Shown in pieces: positions 9,843-20,948 of a stretch of DNA of 64,000 bases (position 1 is the stretch's first letter; the number at the start of each line of letters is the position of its first letter). The notes beneath the pieces are model-generated. The model did not search any database and was not told the DNA's origin. It worked only from the letters and a program-made list of their open reading frames with translations. The position numbers and the translations under genes were made by a program. The DNA is from Phenylobacterium immobile (ATCC 35973) (GTDB lineage: Bacteria > Pseudomonadota > Alphaproteobacteria > Caulobacterales > Caulobacteraceae): contig NZ_CVJQ01000001.1 of NCBI RefSeq assembly GCF_001375595.1, positions 1,984,001 through 2,048,000 on the forward strand, written 5' to 3'.

Positions 9843-11942
9843 TCACGCGTTCCAAGCCCAGAGGGCGAATGTCAGAAGACCTGCGACCCCCAGGAGCATG
9901 ACGAAGGCGTAGTGGTAGAGGTAGCCGCTCTGCACCCGACTGGCGAGGCCGCCGGTCTTGCGTGAAAGGGCCGCCACCCCGTCCGGCCCAAGGCCGTCGA
10001 TGATTTTCTGGTCGCCGCCCTTCCAGAAGACATCGCCCAGGAACTTCGCCCCGCGGACGAAGGTGGCCTGGTAGAGCTCGTCGAAGAACCACTTGTTGTA
10101 GAAGAACAGATAGAGCGGGCCCTGACGTGCCGCGAGCCGCGCGCCGAGGCCTTCCTTAAGCAGATAGATGTAAGCCGCCAGCAACAGGCCGCTCACCGAC
10201 ATCACCAGCGGCGACCACGTCACCCAGGCCGGCGAGTTGTGGGCGTCGTGCAGGACGTGGTTGTGCTCGGCCGTGAAGATCGCGCCGCGCCAGAACTCGT
10301 GCTCGTGGTGGCCGACGAAGTAGTCGACGAAGACGAAGCCGGCGGCGATGGCGCCGATCGACAGCACGACAAGCGGAACCAGCATCACCAACGGGCTCTC
10401 GTGCGGCGTGTGGGCGTGGCCATGATCGTCCTGGGCGTGATCATCGTGATGTTCGTCCGGCAGCGGCTCATCATGGGTTTCGGCGTGGGCCGCATCCGCA
10501 TGGACCGGAGCGTGAGCGTGGTCATCGTGACCGTGGGCGTGGTCGTCATGGCCCCAGCGGCCGTGGCCGTTGAAGGTGAAGAACGCCAGCCGCCAGGAAT
10601 AGAAGGCGGTCAGGAAGGCGACGAACAGGCCGATGAAGCCGGCGAACATGCCGATCGGATTGTGCTGGCCCGCGGCGAAGGCCGCCTCGATGATCGTGTC
10701 CTTCGAATAGAAGCCGGCGAAACCCAGGTGCAGGTTCGGAATGCCGAGGCCGGTGATGGCGATCGTGCCGACCGTCATGGCCGCATAGGTCACCGGCAGG
10801 TATTTCGCCAGATTGCCGTAACGCCGCATGTCCTGCTCGTGATGCATGCCGTGGATCACCGAGCCCGCGCCCAGGAACAGCAGCGCCTTGAAGAAGGCGT
10901 GGGTGAACAGGTGGAACATGGCGGCCTGATAGGCCCCGACGCCCGCGGCGAAGAACATGTAGCCCAGCTGCGAGCAGGTCGAATAGGCGATGACGCGCTT
11001 GATATCGTTCTGCGTCAGCCCGACCGTCGCGGCGAAGAGCGCGGTGATCGCGCCGATAACGGCCACGAAGTTCTTGGCCGCCGGCGCAAATTCGAACATC
11101 GGCGACAGCAGACAGACCATGTAGACGCCCGCGGTGACCATGGTCGCCGCGTGGATCAGGGCTGACACAGGCGTCGGGCCTTCCATGGCGTCCGGCAACC
11201 ATGTGTGCAGGAAGAATTGGGCCGACTTGCCCATGGCGCCGATGAACAGCAGGAAACAGGCCAGATCCATCAGCCGCCAGCTGTGGCCAGCGAATTCCCA
11301 GGCGCGATCGGCGTTGGCCGCGACCTGCGGGAAGATCTCGGCGAACTGGATAGTCCCGAACGCCCAGAACACCGTCATGATGCCGAGCGCGAAGCCAAAG
11401 TCGCCCACGCGGTTGACGACGAAGGCCTTGATCGAGGCGGCGTTGGCCGTGGGCTTCTTGAACCAGAAGCCGATCAGCAGATAGCTGGCCAGGCCCACCC
11501 CTTCCCAACCGAAGAATAGCTGCATGAAGTCGGCCGCGCTGATCAGCGCCAGCATGGCGAAGGTGAACAGCGACAGATAGGCGAAGAACCGGGGCTTGGA
11601 GTCGTCCTCGGCCATGTAGCCCCAGGAGTAGACGTGCACGAGCATCGAGACGGTGGTCACCACCACCAGCATCACCGCCGACAGGCCGTCGAGGCGGAAT
11701 GACCAGTTCGACTGGAACTCGCCCACGTGGATGAAGGGCAGATACTGGATGGTGAAGGGCTCGAGGTGGCCCCACGTCCATTGGCTGAAGACCGTCCAGG
11801 AGAGCGCGCAGGCGAGCATCAGCGCGCCCGTGGTGACGGCCATCGAGGGTTTGTCGCCAATCTTGCGGCCAAACAGGCCCGCGATCGCCGCCGCGATTAG
11901 CGGCGCGAAAAGAATGACGGTGACGAGGACTTTAGAATCCAT
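9843..11942 (-). CDS. nuoL: NADH-quinone oxidoreductase subunit L with a His-rich loop
   Basis: The largest antiporter-like subunit of complex I (699 residues), lying at the distal end of the membrane arm. The [24 protein letters not shown] motif and the [19 protein letters not shown] helix are present, and the C-terminal part fits the long amphipathic helix and final membrane segment. An unusual hydrophilic insertion at residues about 459-514 holds 17 histidines and many aspartates. It follows the helix that ends RLAFFTFNG. The gene starts at ATG 11942, 11 bases after nuoK. Confidence 0.96.
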   Translation of the reverse strand: MDSKVLVTVILFAPLIAAAIAGLFGRKIGDKPSMAVTTGALMLACALSWTVFSQWTWGHLEPFTIQYLPFIHVGEFQSNWSFRLDGLSAVMLVVVTTVSMLVHVYSWGYMAEDDSKPRFFAYLSLFTFAMLALISAADFMQLFFGWEGVGLASYLLIGFWFKKPTANAASIKAFVVNRVGDFGFALGIMTVFWAFGTIQFAEIFPQVAANADRAWEFAGHSWRLMDLACFLLFIGAMGKSAQFFLHTWLPDAMEGPTPVSALIHAATMVTAGVYMVCLLSPMFEFAPAAKNFVAVIGAITALFAATVGLTQNDIKRVIAYSTCSQLGYMFFAAGVGAYQAAMFHLFTHAFFKALLFLGAGSVIHGMHHEQDMRRYGNLAKYLPVTYAAMTVGTIAITGLGIPNLHLGFAGFYSKDTIIEAAFAAGQHNPIGMFAGFIGLFVAFLTAFYSWRLAFFTFNGHGRWGHDDHAHGHDDHAHAPVHADAAHAETHDEPLPDEHHDDHAQDDHGHAHTPHESPLVMLVPLVVLSIGAIAAGFVFVDYFVGHHEHEFWRGAIFTAEHNHVLHDAHNSPAWVTWSPLVMSVSGLLLAAYIYLLKEGLGARLAARQGPLYLFFYNKWFFDELYQATFVRGAKFLGDVFWKGGDQKIIDGLGPDGVAALSRKTGGLASRVQSGYLYHYAFVMLLGVAGLLTFALWAWNA

Positions 11943-11953
11943 GGGAGGTCTGC

Positions 11954-12262
11954 TCAGCCCTTCATCATCGCGGCGTCATCGACGGAGATGTCGCCGCGGT
12001 TGCGGAAGAAGGTGACCAGGATCGCGAGGCCGACGGCCGCCTCCGCGGCGGCGACGGTCAGGACGAACATGGCGAAGACCTGTCCCACGACGTTGTGCAG
12101 GAAGCTCGAAAACGCCACCAGATTGATGTTCACGGCGAGCAGGATCAGCTCGACCGACATCAGGATGACGATGATGTTCTTGCGGTTCACGAAGATGCCG
12201 AAGACCCCGATGGTGAACAGGATCGCGGCGACGGCGAGATAGTGCTCGAGGCCAATGGTCAT
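11954..12262 (-). CDS. nuoK: NADH-quinone oxidoreductase subunit K
   Basis: A three-helix membrane subunit of complex I (102 residues). The conserved glutamates lie in helices 2 and 3 ([14 protein letters not shown] and [12 protein letters not shown]), as expected for proton transfer. The start at 12262 overlaps the nuoJ stop by 4 bases, so translation is probably coupled. Confidence 0.97.
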   Translation of the reverse strand: MTIGLEHYLAVAAILFTIGVFGIFVNRKNIIVILMSVELILLAVNINLVAFSSFLHNVVGQVFAMFVLTVAAAEAAVGLAILVTFFRNRGDISVDDAAMMKG

Positions 12263-12879
12263 AGCTCGATCCCCTCGCCGGATTTCGGATTGGACATGCG
12301 CATGCCGGTCTTGGGCCCGCGGGCGACCTGGTCGGCGATAACCTGGCGGCGCACGCCGGGCTTATGCCGCAGCGTCAGCACGATCGCGCCGATCATGGCG
12401 ACCAGCAGGATCAGGCCCGCGGCCTGGAAGAAGTAGACGTAGTCGGTATAGAGCAGCCGGCCGATCGCCTCGGCGTTCGACACGCCTGAGCCGCCGGAGG
12501 CGTCCGGCGCGGCGTTGGCCGCCCCCGCCCCGCTCGTCGCGACGGTCGACGACACGATGATCATCTCCACCGCGAGGATGCCGGCGACCAGGCCGCCCAG
12601 CGGCATGTAGCGAGCGAAGCCCTGGCGGAGGGCGGCGAAATCCACGTCCAGCATCATGACGACGAACAGGAAGAGCACAGCGACCGCGCCCACGTAGACA
12701 ACCACCAGCAGCATGGCCAGGAACTCCGCGCCAAGCAGCACGAAGAGGCCGGCCGCCGAGAAGAAGGCCAGGATGAGAAACAGGACAGAGTGCACGGGGT
12801 TCTTCGCCGACACCACGGCCAAGGCCGAGGCGAGCGTCACCGCCGCCAGCACGTAAAATGCGATCGCCTGCAGGGCCAT
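12259..12879 (-). CDS. nuoJ: NADH-quinone oxidoreductase subunit J
   Basis: A membrane subunit of complex I (206 residues) with five predicted helices. The conserved [26 protein letters not shown] region and the [19 protein letters not shown] helix with its pi-bulge are easily seen. The C-terminal part is longer and more variable, which is normal for alphaproteobacteria. It lies 48 bases after nuoI. Confidence 0.96.
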   Translation of the reverse strand: MALQAIAFYVLAAVTLASALAVVSAKNPVHSVLFLILAFFSAAGLFVLLGAEFLAMLLVVVYVGAVAVLFLFVVMMLDVDFAALRQGFARYMPLGGLVAGILAVEMIIVSSTVATSGAGAANAAPDASGGSGVSNAEAIGRLLYTDYVYFFQAAGLILLVAMIGAIVLTLRHKPGVRRQVIADQVARGPKTGMRMSNPKSGEGIEL

Positions 12880-12927
12880 ACGGCTACCTTCTACCCCTCG
12901 AATCTCGCCTCGGTCGCGGCCGTCCCC

Positions 12928-13419
12928 TTATCGGTAGGGGGCGTCCATTTCCAGGTTCTTCGCGATCTCGCGTTCCCAGCGGTCGCCGTTATCCAGAAGC
13001 CTGGCCTTGTCGTAGTAGAGCTCCTCGCGGGTCTCGACCGCGAACTCCAGATTCGGCCCTTCGACGATGGCGTCCACCGGGCAGGCCTCCTGGCACAGGC
13101 CGCAGTAGATGCACTTCACCATGTCGATGTCGTAACGGGTGGTGCGCCGGCTGCCGTCGTCGCGCGGCTCGGCCTCGATGGTGATGGCCTGCGCCGGACA
13201 GATCGCCTCGCACAACTTGCAGGCGATGCAGCGCTCTTCGCCGTTCGGGTAACGGCGCAGCGCATGCTCGCCGCGGAAGCGCGGGCTCTGCGGGTTGCGC
13301 TCGTTGGGATAGAGCACCGTGGCCTTGGGGCGCACCATGTACTTCATCGCCAGGCCAAAGGCGCCGACGAAGTCCATCAGGGCCGCGCCCTTCACCGCCT
13401 GACTGATCCGCTGGAGCAT
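12928..13419 (-). CDS. nuoI: NADH-quinone oxidoreductase subunit I (2x 4Fe-4S)
   Basis: A TYKY-type ferredoxin subunit that passes electrons through clusters N6a and N6b toward the quinone. The 163-residue protein has two CxxCxxCxxxCP motifs: [12 protein letters not shown] and [13 protein letters not shown] start it at the ATG at 13419 ([11 protein letters not shown]), because the upstream extension has no family character. It follows the small lipoprotein gene by one base. Confidence 0.97.
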   Translation of the reverse strand: MLQRISQAVKGAALMDFVGAFGLAMKYMVRPKATVLYPNERNPQSPRFRGEHALRRYPNGEERCIACKLCEAICPAQAITIEAEPRDDGSRRTTRYDIDMVKCIYCGLCQEACPVDAIVEGPNLEFAVETREELYYDKARLLDNGDRWEREIAKNLEMDAPYR

Positions 13420-13420
13420 C

Positions 13421-13624
13421 CTAGTTCCTCTTGCAGGCGTAGTCGGTGAGGTTCTGGTTATCGCCGCCCTCACGCAGCGTCAGCGTCTGACCCTTGGCGA
13501 TGCACGCGTCTTGTGCGCGCTTCAGGTTGTCGTAGTTGGCGGCATAGCCATCGAGCCCGGACCCCGGGTTCGACACGCAGGCCGATAACGTCATCGCCAG
13601 GGTCATGATGCCCAGAGCCCTCAC
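13421..13624 (-). CDS. Small lipoprotein encoded between nuoH and nuoI
   Basis: A 67-residue product starting at a GTG that overlaps the nuoH stop codon (GTGA). The first 17 residues form a short signal peptide with a lipobox ending LSAC, followed by a mature part with three more cysteines (QDAC, YACKRN and the lipid cysteine itself). I recognise no family. Its tight fit between two complex I genes shows it is translated with them. A role in complex assembly is possible but unsupported. Confidence 0.65.
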   Translation of the reverse strand: MRALGIMTLAMTLSACVSNPGSGLDGYAANYDNLKRAQDACIAKGQTLTLREGGDNQNLTDYACKRN

Positions 13625-14688
13625 CCTTGCGGTCCGAAGACGCGCCAGGCGGCGACCAGGGCCACGGCCACCAGCGACGTCGGCAGGAAGACCTTCCAGC
13701 CCAGGCGCATCAGCTGGTCGTAGCGATAGCGGGGCACGATCGCCTTCACCATGGCGAACAGGAAGAAGAAGAAGACCGTCTTGGCGAAGAACCACATGAA
13801 GCCGAAGAAGCTTGCCGCGGTCGGGGACCAGTCGGCCAGGAACGGCGTCGGGAACGGCGCCTGCCACCCGCCGAAGAACAGGATCGAGATCATCGAACAC
13901 ATCAGGACGATGTTCGCGTACTCGCCGATCATGAAGAGCAGATAGGGTGTGGACGAATATTCGACTTGGTAACCGGCCACGAGTTCGGATTCCGCCTCTG
14001 GCAGGTCGAAGGGCGGACGGTTGGTCTCGGCCAAGGCTGAGATGAAGAAGATCACCGTCATCGGCAGCATGACCACCAGCATCGGCAGGTTCTTCAGGCC
14101 GCCGCCCAGGAAGTTCCAGTTCCAGAACCCGCCGGCCTGCTTCTCAACAATGGTCTGCAGGTTCATGGATTCCGCCAGCAGGATCACCGTGATGATCACC
14201 AGGCCGAGCGAGACCTCGTAGGAAACCATTTGCGCCGCCGAGCGCAGGCTGCCGAGGAACGGGTATTTCGAGTTCGACGCCCACCCGCCCATGATGATGC
14301 CATAGACGCCGAGGGACGACATGGCGAAGAGGTAGAGGACGCCCACGTTCAGGTTGGCGATCACCCAGCCCGGCGCCAGCGGCACGACCGCCCAGGAGGC
14401 GAAGGCGAGCACGAAGCTCAGCATCGGCGCCAGCAGGAAGACGATCTTGTCGGCGCCTGAGGGAACGACGATTTCCTTCAGCAGGAACTTGCCGAAGTCC
14501 GCGAAGGACTGCAGCAGGCCGAAGGGGCCCACGACGTTCGGGCCTTTGCGCATCTGCACGCCGGCCCAGATCTTGCGGTCGGCCAGCAGCAGGAAGGCCA
14601 GAGACAGCAGAATCCAGACCACGACGGCCAGGATCTGGCCGACGGTGATCAGGGTCCAACCCGCGGGCGTGCTCCAGAATGAGGTCAT
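13621..14688 (-). CDS. nuoH: NADH-quinone oxidoreductase subunit H
   Basis: The membrane subunit that forms much of the quinone site and the first proton channel (355 residues, eight helices). The family motifs [20 protein letters not shown] and [20 protein letters not shown] are intact, and a cytosolic loop with acidic residues follows. It starts at ATG 14688, 3 bases after the nuoG stop, and its stop overlaps the start of the small lipoprotein gene. Confidence 0.97.
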   Translation of the reverse strand: MTSFWSTPAGWTLITVGQILAVVVWILLSLAFLLLADRKIWAGVQMRKGPNVVGPFGLLQSFADFGKFLLKEIVVPSGADKIVFLLAPMLSFVLAFASWAVVPLAPGWVIANLNVGVLYLFAMSSLGVYGIIMGGWASNSKYPFLGSLRSAAQMVSYEVSLGLVIITVILLAESMNLQTIVEKQAGGFWNWNFLGGGLKNLPMLVVMLPMTVIFFISALAETNRPPFDLPEAESELVAGYQVEYSSTPYLLFMIGEYANIVLMCSMISILFFGGWQAPFPTPFLADWSPTAASFFGFMWFFAKTVFFFFLFAMVKAIVPRYRYDQLMRLGWKVFLPTSLVAVALVAAWRVFGPQG

Positions 14689-14691
14689 GGC

Positions 14692-16728
14692 CTACTCCGC
14701 CGCGATCTTCGCCGCGCCGGAGGCGAGCGAGGCGCATTCGGCCATCGTCACGCTGGCGCGGGCGATGGGATTGGTCAGGTAGAAGCTGACAGCCGAAGCC
14801 GCGAACGGCGCGTCGGTCGTCTCACCGGCGCCGCCGAGGCTCCCCAGGTCGATCTCACCGGCCGGCGCGACATAGTCGATCCGCGCGAAGGTCGGATGAT
14901 CTGCGAAAAGCTTGCTGCGCAGTTGGTCCAGGGTGTCATAGGGCAAGGTCGCGCCGAGGCGTTCTGACAGCGCCCGCAGCACCGCCCAGTCTTCCTTGGC
15001 TTCGCCCTTCGGGAAGACCGCGCGCTGGCCCATCTGGACCCGGCCCTCGGTGTTGACGTAGAGGCCGTTCTTTTCGGTGTAGGCCGCGCCCGGCAGGATC
15101 ACGTCGGCGCTGTGCGCGCCGGCGTCGCCATGGGTGCCCAGGTAGATCTTGAAGGCGTCGCTGGCGGCCAGGTCGATCTCATCGGCGCCCAGCAGGAACA
15201 GCACGTCGGCCGCACCCTTTTGCGCCAGTTCCAACGCGGTCTTTCCGCCCTCGCCCGGGACGAAGCCCATGTCGAGGCCGCCCACGCGGGAGGCCGCCGA
15301 ATGCAGCACGTTCCAGGACGCCCCGAAGGTCTTCGCGGCGTCGGCCGCAGCCTTGATGATCGCGGCGCTGTCGGCGCGGCGCAGGGCCTCGCCGCCGATG
15401 ATGATGGCCGGGGCCTTGGCGTCCTTGAACGCCTTGGCGAAATCCGACGTGGACGTCGCCAGATCCTTCAGGGTCGCCGCGCCCGCGCCCAGGTAGTCGT
15501 ACGAATAGGTCAAATCGGCCTGTTCGCCGATGACCCCCACGCGCATCGCGCCGGCGAGCCAGCGCTTGCGCAAGCGCGCGTTCAGCACCGGCGCTTCAAA
15601 GCGCGGATTGACGCCGATGAAGAGCACCGCGTCGGCCTCTTCAATGCCGGCGAGCGTCCCGTTGAACAGCCAGCTCTCGCGTGGGCCCTCGCCCAGGGTC
15701 GAGCCGTCCTGACGGCAGTCCAGGCTGGTGACGCCCAGGCCGCGGAACAGGTCCGAGGCGGCCTTCATCGATTCCGCGTCCTGCAGATCGCCAGCGATCA
15801 CGCCGATACGGTCCGCAGCCGTAGCCTTGAGCTTCGTCGCCACCAGATCCAGGGCCTCAGCCCAGGAGGCGGCGCGAAGGCGGCCGCCTTCGCGGATGAA
15901 GGGGCGGTCCAGCCGCTGGCGGGTCAGGCCGTCGACGGCGTAGCGCGTCTTGTCGCTGATCCACTCTTCATTGATGTCTTCGTTGATGCGCGGCAGCACG
16001 CGCAACACCGCAGGGCCGCGGCTGTCGACGCGGATGGCGGCGCCCAGCGCATCCATCACGTCGATCGTCTCGGTCTTCTTCAGCTCCCAGGGCCGGGCGT
16101 TGAAGGCGTAGGGCTTGGAAGTCAGGGCGCCGACCGGGCAGAGGTCGATCACATTGGCCGACAGCTCCGACGTCACCGCCGCGCCCAGGTAGGTCGTGAT
16201 TTCGACGTCTTCGCCGCGCGAGATCAGGCCGATCTCCGGCACGCCGGCGACTTCCGTCACGAACCGCACGCACCGGGTGCACTGGATGCAGCGCGTCATC
16301 ACCGTCTTGATGAGCGGGCCCATGTACTTTTCTTCGACCGCGCGCTTGTTCTCGCCATAGCGCGAGCCGTCGCGGCCGTAGCCCATGGCCTGGTCCTGCA
16401 GGTCGCATTCGCCACCCTGGTCGCAGATCGGGCAATCCAGCGGGTGGTTAATGAGCAGGAACTCCATCACCCCGTGCCGGGCCTTCTTGACCATCGGCGT
16501 ATCGGTGAAGATCTCCTGGCCCTCTGCGGCCGGCAGGGCGCAGGAAGCCTGGGGCTTCGGCGGACCAGGCTTCACCTCGACCAGGCACATCCGGCAGTTG
16601 CCGGCGATCGACAGGCGCTCGTGATAGCAGAACCGCGGGATTTCCTTTCCCGCCAGTTCGGCCACCTGCAATACGTTCATGCCGGCTTCGAATTCGATCT
16701 CGACGCCGTCTACCTTGGCTTTGGGCAT
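14692..16728 (-). CDS. nuoG: NADH-quinone oxidoreductase subunit G
   Basis: A large iron-sulfur subunit of the peripheral arm (678 residues). The N-terminal 2Fe-2S domain shows CYHERLSIAGNCRMC, the next domain has the H-x3-C-x2-C motif (HPLDCPICDQGGECDLQ), and CIQCTRCVRF marks a 4Fe-4S cluster. A molybdopterin-oxidoreductase-like domain follows. I use the ATG at 16728 (MPKAKVDGVEIEFE), because residues upstream belong to the overlapping end of nuoF read out of frame. Confidence 0.96.
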   Translation of the reverse strand: MPKAKVDGVEIEFEAGMNVLQVAELAGKEIPRFCYHERLSIAGNCRMCLVEVKPGPPKPQASCALPAAEGQEIFTDTPMVKKARHGVMEFLLINHPLDCPICDQGGECDLQDQAMGYGRDGSRYGENKRAVEEKYMGPLIKTVMTRCIQCTRCVRFVTEVAGVPEIGLISRGEDVEITTYLGAAVTSELSANVIDLCPVGALTSKPYAFNARPWELKKTETIDVMDALGAAIRVDSRGPAVLRVLPRINEDINEEWISDKTRYAVDGLTRQRLDRPFIREGGRLRAASWAEALDLVATKLKATAADRIGVIAGDLQDAESMKAASDLFRGLGVTSLDCRQDGSTLGEGPRESWLFNGTLAGIEEADAVLFIGVNPRFEAPVLNARLRKRWLAGAMRVGVIGEQADLTYSYDYLGAGAATLKDLATSTSDFAKAFKDAKAPAIIIGGEALRRADSAAIIKAAADAAKTFGASWNVLHSAASRVGGLDMGFVPGEGGKTALELAQKGAADVLFLLGADEIDLAASDAFKIYLGTHGDAGAHSADVILPGAAYTEKNGLYVNTEGRVQMGQRAVFPKGEAKEDWAVLRALSERLGATLPYDTLDQLRSKLFADHPTFARIDYVAPAGEIDLGSLGGAGETTDAPFAASAVSFYLTNPIARASVTMAECASLASGAAKIAAE

Positions 16729-16732
16729 GGTC

Positions 16733-18049
16733 CTACTCCGCCGCTTGCAGGGTGTGGCCCTGCACATGCGGCTTGCCCGCGCGGTAGCGGGTGATGCGCT
16801 CTTCAACCTCAGGACGGAAATGGCGGAACAGGCCCTGGATCGGCCAGGCCGCCGCATCGCCCAAGCCGCAGATGGTGTGGCCTTCGACCTGACTAGCCAC
16901 GTCCAGCAGCATGTCGATCTCGGACATCTCGGCCTCGCCGGTGACCATCCGCTCCATCACGCGCCACATCCAGCCGGTGCCTTCGCGGCACGGGGTGCAC
17001 TGGCCGCAGCTCTCGTGCTTGTAGAAGTAGGAAGCCCGCGCGATCGTCCGCACGAGGTCGGCGTCCTTGTCCATCACGATCAGGGTGCCGGTGCCAAGAC
17101 CCGAGCCACGCGCCTGCAGGTCCTCATAGGTCATGACGGCTTCGTCGCACTGGTCAGCTGGGATCATGCGCACCGAGATGCCGCCGGGGATGATCGCCTT
17201 CAGGTTGGACCAGCCGCCGCGCACGCCGCCGAAGTGGTCTTCGATCAGCTGCTTGATCGAAATGCCGACGGCCTCTTCGACCACGCAGGGCTTGTTCACA
17301 TGGCCCGACGCCGCGAACAGCTTCGTGCCGGTCGACTTTTCGGTGCCAAAGCCCGCGAACCAGGCCGCGCCGCGGCGCAGGATCGTGCCGACGACCGAAA
17401 TTGACTCGACGTTGTTGATCGTCGTGGGCGCGCCCCAGATGCCGGCGCCAGCCGGGAACGGCGGCTTCAGGCGCGGCTGGCCTTTCTTGCCTTCCAGGCT
17501 TTCCATCAGGGCGGTTTCGTCGCCGCAGATGTAGGCGCCGCCGCCGTGCGTCACGCGCACGTCGCAGTCCCAGCCGTGGACGTTGTCCTTGCCGATCAGC
17601 TTGGCCGCATAGGCCTGCTCGATCGCCGCCGTCAGGCGCTCGCGTTCGAAGACATATTCGCCGCGGATGTAGACGTAGGCCGTGTGCGCGCGGATCGCCT
17701 TGCAGGCGATCAGGCAGCCCTCGATCAACAGATGCGGGTCATTACGCAGGATCTCGCGGTCCTTGCAGGCCCCCGGCTCGGACTCATCGGCGTTGACCAC
17801 CAGATAGTGCGGCCGCTCGCTCTCCTGCTTGGGCATGAAGGTCCACTTCAGCCCGGTGGAGAAGCCCGCCCCGCCCCGACCGCGCAGGCCCGAGGCCTTG
17901 ATCTGATCGCAGATCCACTCCGGCGTCTGCGCCAGCATGTCGGCCGTGCCGTTCCATGCGCCGCGCGCCTTGGCGCCCTCCAACGTCCAGTCGTGGAGAC
18001 CGTAGATGTTGGTGAAGATGCGATCCTTGTCCTGCAGGATGCCGACCAT
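16733..18049 (-). CDS. nuoF: NADH-quinone oxidoreductase subunit F
   Basis: The NADH-binding flavoprotein of complex I (438 residues). The NADH/FMN site is visible as [16 protein letters not shown] and [14 protein letters not shown]. The N3 cluster motif is [15 protein letters not shown], with a fourth cysteine downstream in [14 protein letters not shown] use the ATG at 18049, which overlaps the nuoE stop (ATGA); a GTG one codon upstream is an alternative. Confidence 0.97.
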   Translation of the reverse strand: MVGILQDKDRIFTNIYGLHDWTLEGAKARGAWNGTADMLAQTPEWICDQIKASGLRGRGGAGFSTGLKWTFMPKQESERPHYLVVNADESEPGACKDREILRNDPHLLIEGCLIACKAIRAHTAYVYIRGEYVFERERLTAAIEQAYAAKLIGKDNVHGWDCDVRVTHGGGAYICGDETALMESLEGKKGQPRLKPPFPAGAGIWGAPTTINNVESISVVGTILRRGAAWFAGFGTEKSTGTKLFAASGHVNKPCVVEEAVGISIKQLIEDHFGGVRGGWSNLKAIIPGGISVRMIPADQCDEAVMTYEDLQARGSGLGTGTLIVMDKDADLVRTIARASYFYKHESCGQCTPCREGTGWMWRVMERMVTGEAEMSEIDMLLDVASQVEGHTICGLGDAAAWPIQGLFRHFRPEVEERITRYRAGKPHVQGHTLQAAE

Positions 18050-18711
18050 CACGCCTTCTCCGGTTGCGGCAGGTTGGGGATGGTGAAGGGCTTGGCCTTC
18101 GAGCCGTCATACAGCGACGGGTCGATGAGGGTGATCGCCCCGCCCTCAGGCGCCGCGTTCGTCCGGCCGATCAACGAGCCCGGCGCAGGCTTTTTGCCCG
18201 CGGCGAAGTCATCCATCAGCTGGCCCAAGGTCTCGACCGTCAGGTCTTCGTAGTAATAGTCGTTGATCGCGGCCATCGGCGCGTTGGAGCAAGCGCCGAG
18301 GCACTCGACTTCCTGCCAGTAGAACTTGCCGTCCGCGGACAGGTGGTTCGCGGGGCCGATGCGGCTGCGGCACAGGCTCAGGAGATCTTCCGAACCGCGC
18401 AGCTGGCAAGGCGAGGTGCCGCACACCTGGATCAGGGCGACGTCGCCGACCGGCTCCAGCATGAACATGGTGTAGAAGGTCGCGATCTCCAGCACGCGGA
18501 TCACCGGCATGCCGAGCAGCTCCGCGACAGTGCGGATCGCGGGCTCGGAGACCCAACCTTCCTGCTTCTGAACCAGCCACAGGGCGGGGATCACCGCCGA
18601 GGCCTGCTTGCCGGCGGGGAAATTGGCCATCCACTTTTGAACTTCGGCCAGCGTCTCGGCGCTGAAGGCGAAGCTCTCGGGCTGGACGGCGGCTAGTCTG
18701 CGAACGCTCAC
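18049..18711 (-). CDS. nuoE: NADH-quinone oxidoreductase subunit E
   Basis: A thioredoxin-like 2Fe-2S subunit (N1a) of complex I. The ligands are visible as [11 protein letters not shown] and [11 protein letters not shown]. The best start is the GTG at 18711 ([15 protein letters not shown]), just after the SnoaL-like gene; the open frame continues upstream only by reading that gene in another frame. This gives 220 residues, with a C-terminal extension after the cluster domain that is usual in alphaproteobacteria. Confidence 0.93.
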   Translation of the reverse strand: MSVRRLAAVQPESFAFSAETLAEVQKWMANFPAGKQASAVIPALWLVQKQEGWVSEPAIRTVAELLGMPVIRVLEIATFYTMFMLEPVGDVALIQVCGTSPCQLRGSEDLLSLCRSRIGPANHLSADGKFYWQEVECLGACSNAPMAAINDYYYEDLTVETLGQLMDDFAAGKKPAPGSLIGRTNAAPEGGAITLIDPSLYDGSKAKPFTIPNLPQPEKA

Positions 18712-18718
18712 GGCCCGT

Positions 18719-19069
18719 CTACCTCGCGAAGTCCACGCGGGCGATCTTGCCGCCCGCGAGGGTGTAGATGCAGATGATCTCGAAGGTCTCGCCGCCGGGG
18801 CTGCGGACCACGCGCTCATGGTCGACGACCGTGCCGCCCACGTGCATGCGCGAAACCAGTTCGGCCTTGTTCTGCGGGAATTGGGCGAAGGTCGCCTCGT
18901 ACTTGGCGCGATAGGCGGCGATACCGTTGACGCTGACCGCGCCATTCAGGTCGGCGACGATCACATCATCGGTGAAGAAGGCGCAGTAGGCGTCCAGATC
19001 CTGGGCGTTGTAGGCGTCGAACTGCGCCTGGATCAGGTCCTTGGCGGCGAGAACGGCTTGGGCGGTCAT
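18719..19069 (-). CDS. SnoaL-like (NTF2-fold) protein inside the nuo operon
   Basis: A 116-residue protein with the cone-shaped NTF2/SnoaL pattern: an N-terminal helix ([24 protein letters not shown]), a middle motif ([12 protein letters not shown]) and a C-terminal beta segment ([19 protein letters not shown]). Family members are small-molecule isomerases, hydrolases or binding proteins, and no substrate can be assigned. Its start overlaps the nuoD stop by 4 bases and nuoE starts 7 bases after it, so it is expressed with complex I. It is not a known complex I subunit. Confidence 0.85.
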   Translation of the reverse strand: MTAQAVLAAKDLIQAQFDAYNAQDLDAYCAFFTDDVIVADLNGAVSVNGIAAYRAKYEATFAQFPQNKAELVSRMHVGGTVVDHERVVRSPGGETFEIICIYTLAGGKIARVDFAR

Positions 19070-20322
19070 CGGTCAATCTCCCCGAAGACGATATCGAGCG
19101 AGCCCAGGACGGCGGAGACGTCGGCCAGCATGTGGCCGCGGTTGATCCAGTCCATGGCCTGCAGGTGCGGATAGCCCGGCGCGCGGATCTTGCAACGGTA
19201 GGGCTTGTTGGTGCCGTCGCTCACCAGATAGACGCCGAATTCGCCCTTCGGCGCTTCTACGGCGGCATAGACCTGACCGGCGGGCGGACGATAGCCCTCG
19301 GTATAGAGCTTGAAGTGGTGGATCAGGGCTTCCATCGACCGCTTCATCTCGCCGCGACGCGGGGCCGAGATCTTGTTGTCATCGATCAGGACGATCCCGG
19401 GTTCCTTCAGCAGGCGATCGCAGCACTGCTTCATGATCTTGGTCGACTCCCGCATCTCCTGCATCCGGCAGAGGTAGCGGTCGTAGCAGTCGCCATTGAT
19501 CCCCAGCGGCACGTCGAACTCGAGCTGGTCGTAGCACTCATAGGGCTGCGAGCGGCGCAGGTCCCAGGCTATGCCCGAGCCGCGGACCATCACGCCGGAG
19601 AAGCCCCAGGCGACGGCTTCTTCTTTGGTCACAAGGCCGATGTCGACGTTGCGCTGCTTGAAGATCCGGTTCTCGGTGATCAGGCCTTCGATGTCGTCGC
19701 AGACCTTCGGGAAGGCGTCGCACCAGTCGGAGATGTCCTGGACCAGCTCGGTCGGCAGGTCCTGGCGCACGCCGCCCACGCGGAAGTAGTTGGCGTGCAT
19801 CCGCGCGCCGGAGGCGCGCTCATAGAACACCATCAGCTTCTCGCGCTCTTCAAAGCCCCAGAGCGGCGGCGTCAGCGCGCCCACGTCCATGGCCTGGGTC
19901 GTCACGTTCAGCAGGTGCGACAGGATCCGGCCGATCTCGGAATAGAGCACCCGGACCAGCTGGCCGCGCATCGGAACCTGCACGTCCATCAGCTTTTCGA
20001 TGGCCAAGCAGTAGGCGTGCTCCTGGTTCATCGGCGCGACGTAGTCGAGGCGGTCGAAGTACGGGATCGTCTGCTGGTAAGGCCGGGCCTCGATCAGCTT
20101 CTCGGTGCCGCGGTGCAGCAGGCCGATGTGCGGATCGACACGTTCGACGACTTCACCGTCCAGCTCCAGCACCAGACGCAGCACGCCGTGGGCCGCGGGG
20201 TGCTGCGGGCCGAAGTTGATGTTGAACTTGCGAACCTTGGTCTCGCCCCCGGAGGCGAGATCCACCGCGGACGGATCGAGGAAGAAGTCTTCGGATTTCG
20301 CGGGTGCGGCGTCGCCGGTCAT
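19066..20322 (-). CDS. nuoD: NADH-quinone oxidoreductase subunit D
   Basis: The 49-kDa subunit forming the quinone pocket with NuoB (418 residues). Motifs include [21 protein letters not shown] and [14 protein letters not shown] near the N-terminus and [13 protein letters not shown] at the very C-terminus. The start at 20322 ([15 protein letters not shown]) overlaps the nuoC stop by 4 bases; the longer open frame only re-reads nuoC. Confidence 0.97.
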   Translation of the reverse strand: MTGDAAPAKSEDFFLDPSAVDLASGGETKVRKFNINFGPQHPAAHGVLRLVLELDGEVVERVDPHIGLLHRGTEKLIEARPYQQTIPYFDRLDYVAPMNQEHAYCLAIEKLMDVQVPMRGQLVRVLYSEIGRILSHLLNVTTQAMDVGALTPPLWGFEEREKLMVFYERASGARMHANYFRVGGVRQDLPTELVQDISDWCDAFPKVCDDIEGLITENRIFKQRNVDIGLVTKEEAVAWGFSGVMVRGSGIAWDLRRSQPYECYDQLEFDVPLGINGDCYDRYLCRMQEMRESTKIMKQCCDRLLKEPGIVLIDDNKISAPRRGEMKRSMEALIHHFKLYTEGYRPPAGQVYAAVEAPKGEFGVYLVSDGTNKPYRCKIRAPGYPHLQAMDWINRGHMLADVSAVLGSLDIVFGEIDR

Positions 20323-20948
20323 TGCTTGGCCTCGCCTTCGGTCTTTTCGTCGCCCGGAAGGGGCGCGAAGCCCTTTTCGATGCCTTCCCAGGGCGACAGG
20401 AAGTCCCAGTTGCGCCACTCGACCGACTTCACCGGCTCATAGACGACCCGCTTCAGCTCGTCGTCGTAGCGAACTTCGACATAGCCGGTCATCGGGAAGT
20501 CTTTGCGCAGCGGATGGCCGTGGAAGCCGTAGTCCGTGAGGATCCGGCGCAGGTCGGGGTGGCCGTCGAAGAAGACGCCGTACATGTCGAAGGTCTCGCG
20601 CTCGTACCAGTCGGCGCAGGGGAAGACCGCCGTGGCGGTCGGGACGGCGGTGTCCTCGTCGGTCTGCACATTCAGGCGCACGCGCACGTTCCGCGTGAAG
20701 GACAGCAGGTGATAGACCACGTCGAAGCGCAGAGGGCGCTCCGGGTAATCCGCGCCGCACAGGTCGATCAGCTGCTCGAACTTCTCGACATCCCGCAGAT
20801 GGGTAAGTGCGTCGACGATCCGGCCGGCCGGACCCGTCAGGTTCAGCTCGCCGAACGCCACATCATAGGACGCAATCGCGCCCAGGCTGTTGGCCACGCA
20901 GGCCTGGCCGATCGCTTCCAGATCGGCGCGGGTCGCGGGCCAACTCAT
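20319..20948 (-). CDS. nuoC: NADH-quinone oxidoreductase subunit C
   Basis: The 30-kDa peripheral-arm subunit (209 residues). The family signature [22 protein letters not shown] and the HPLRKDFP motif are present. It starts at ATG 20948 ([14 protein letters not shown]), overlapping the nuoB stop by 4 bases. It is a separate gene here, not fused to nuoD as in enterobacteria. Confidence 0.96.
   Translation of the reverse strand: MSWPATRADLEAIGQACVANSLGAIASYDVAFGELNLTGPAGRIVDALTHLRDVEKFEQLIDLCGADYPERPLRFDVVYHLLSFTRNVRVRLNVQTDEDTAVPTATAVFPCADWYERETFDMYGVFFDGHPDLRRILTDYGFHGHPLRKDFPMTGYVEVRYDDELKRVVYEPVKSVEWRNWDFLSPWEGIEKGFAPLPGDEKTEGEAKQ

Noticed and set aside
15112..16794. A 560-codon plus-strand open frame opposite nuoG.
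   Set aside because: Shadow of nuoG; nuoG has its iron-sulfur motifs and fits the operon.
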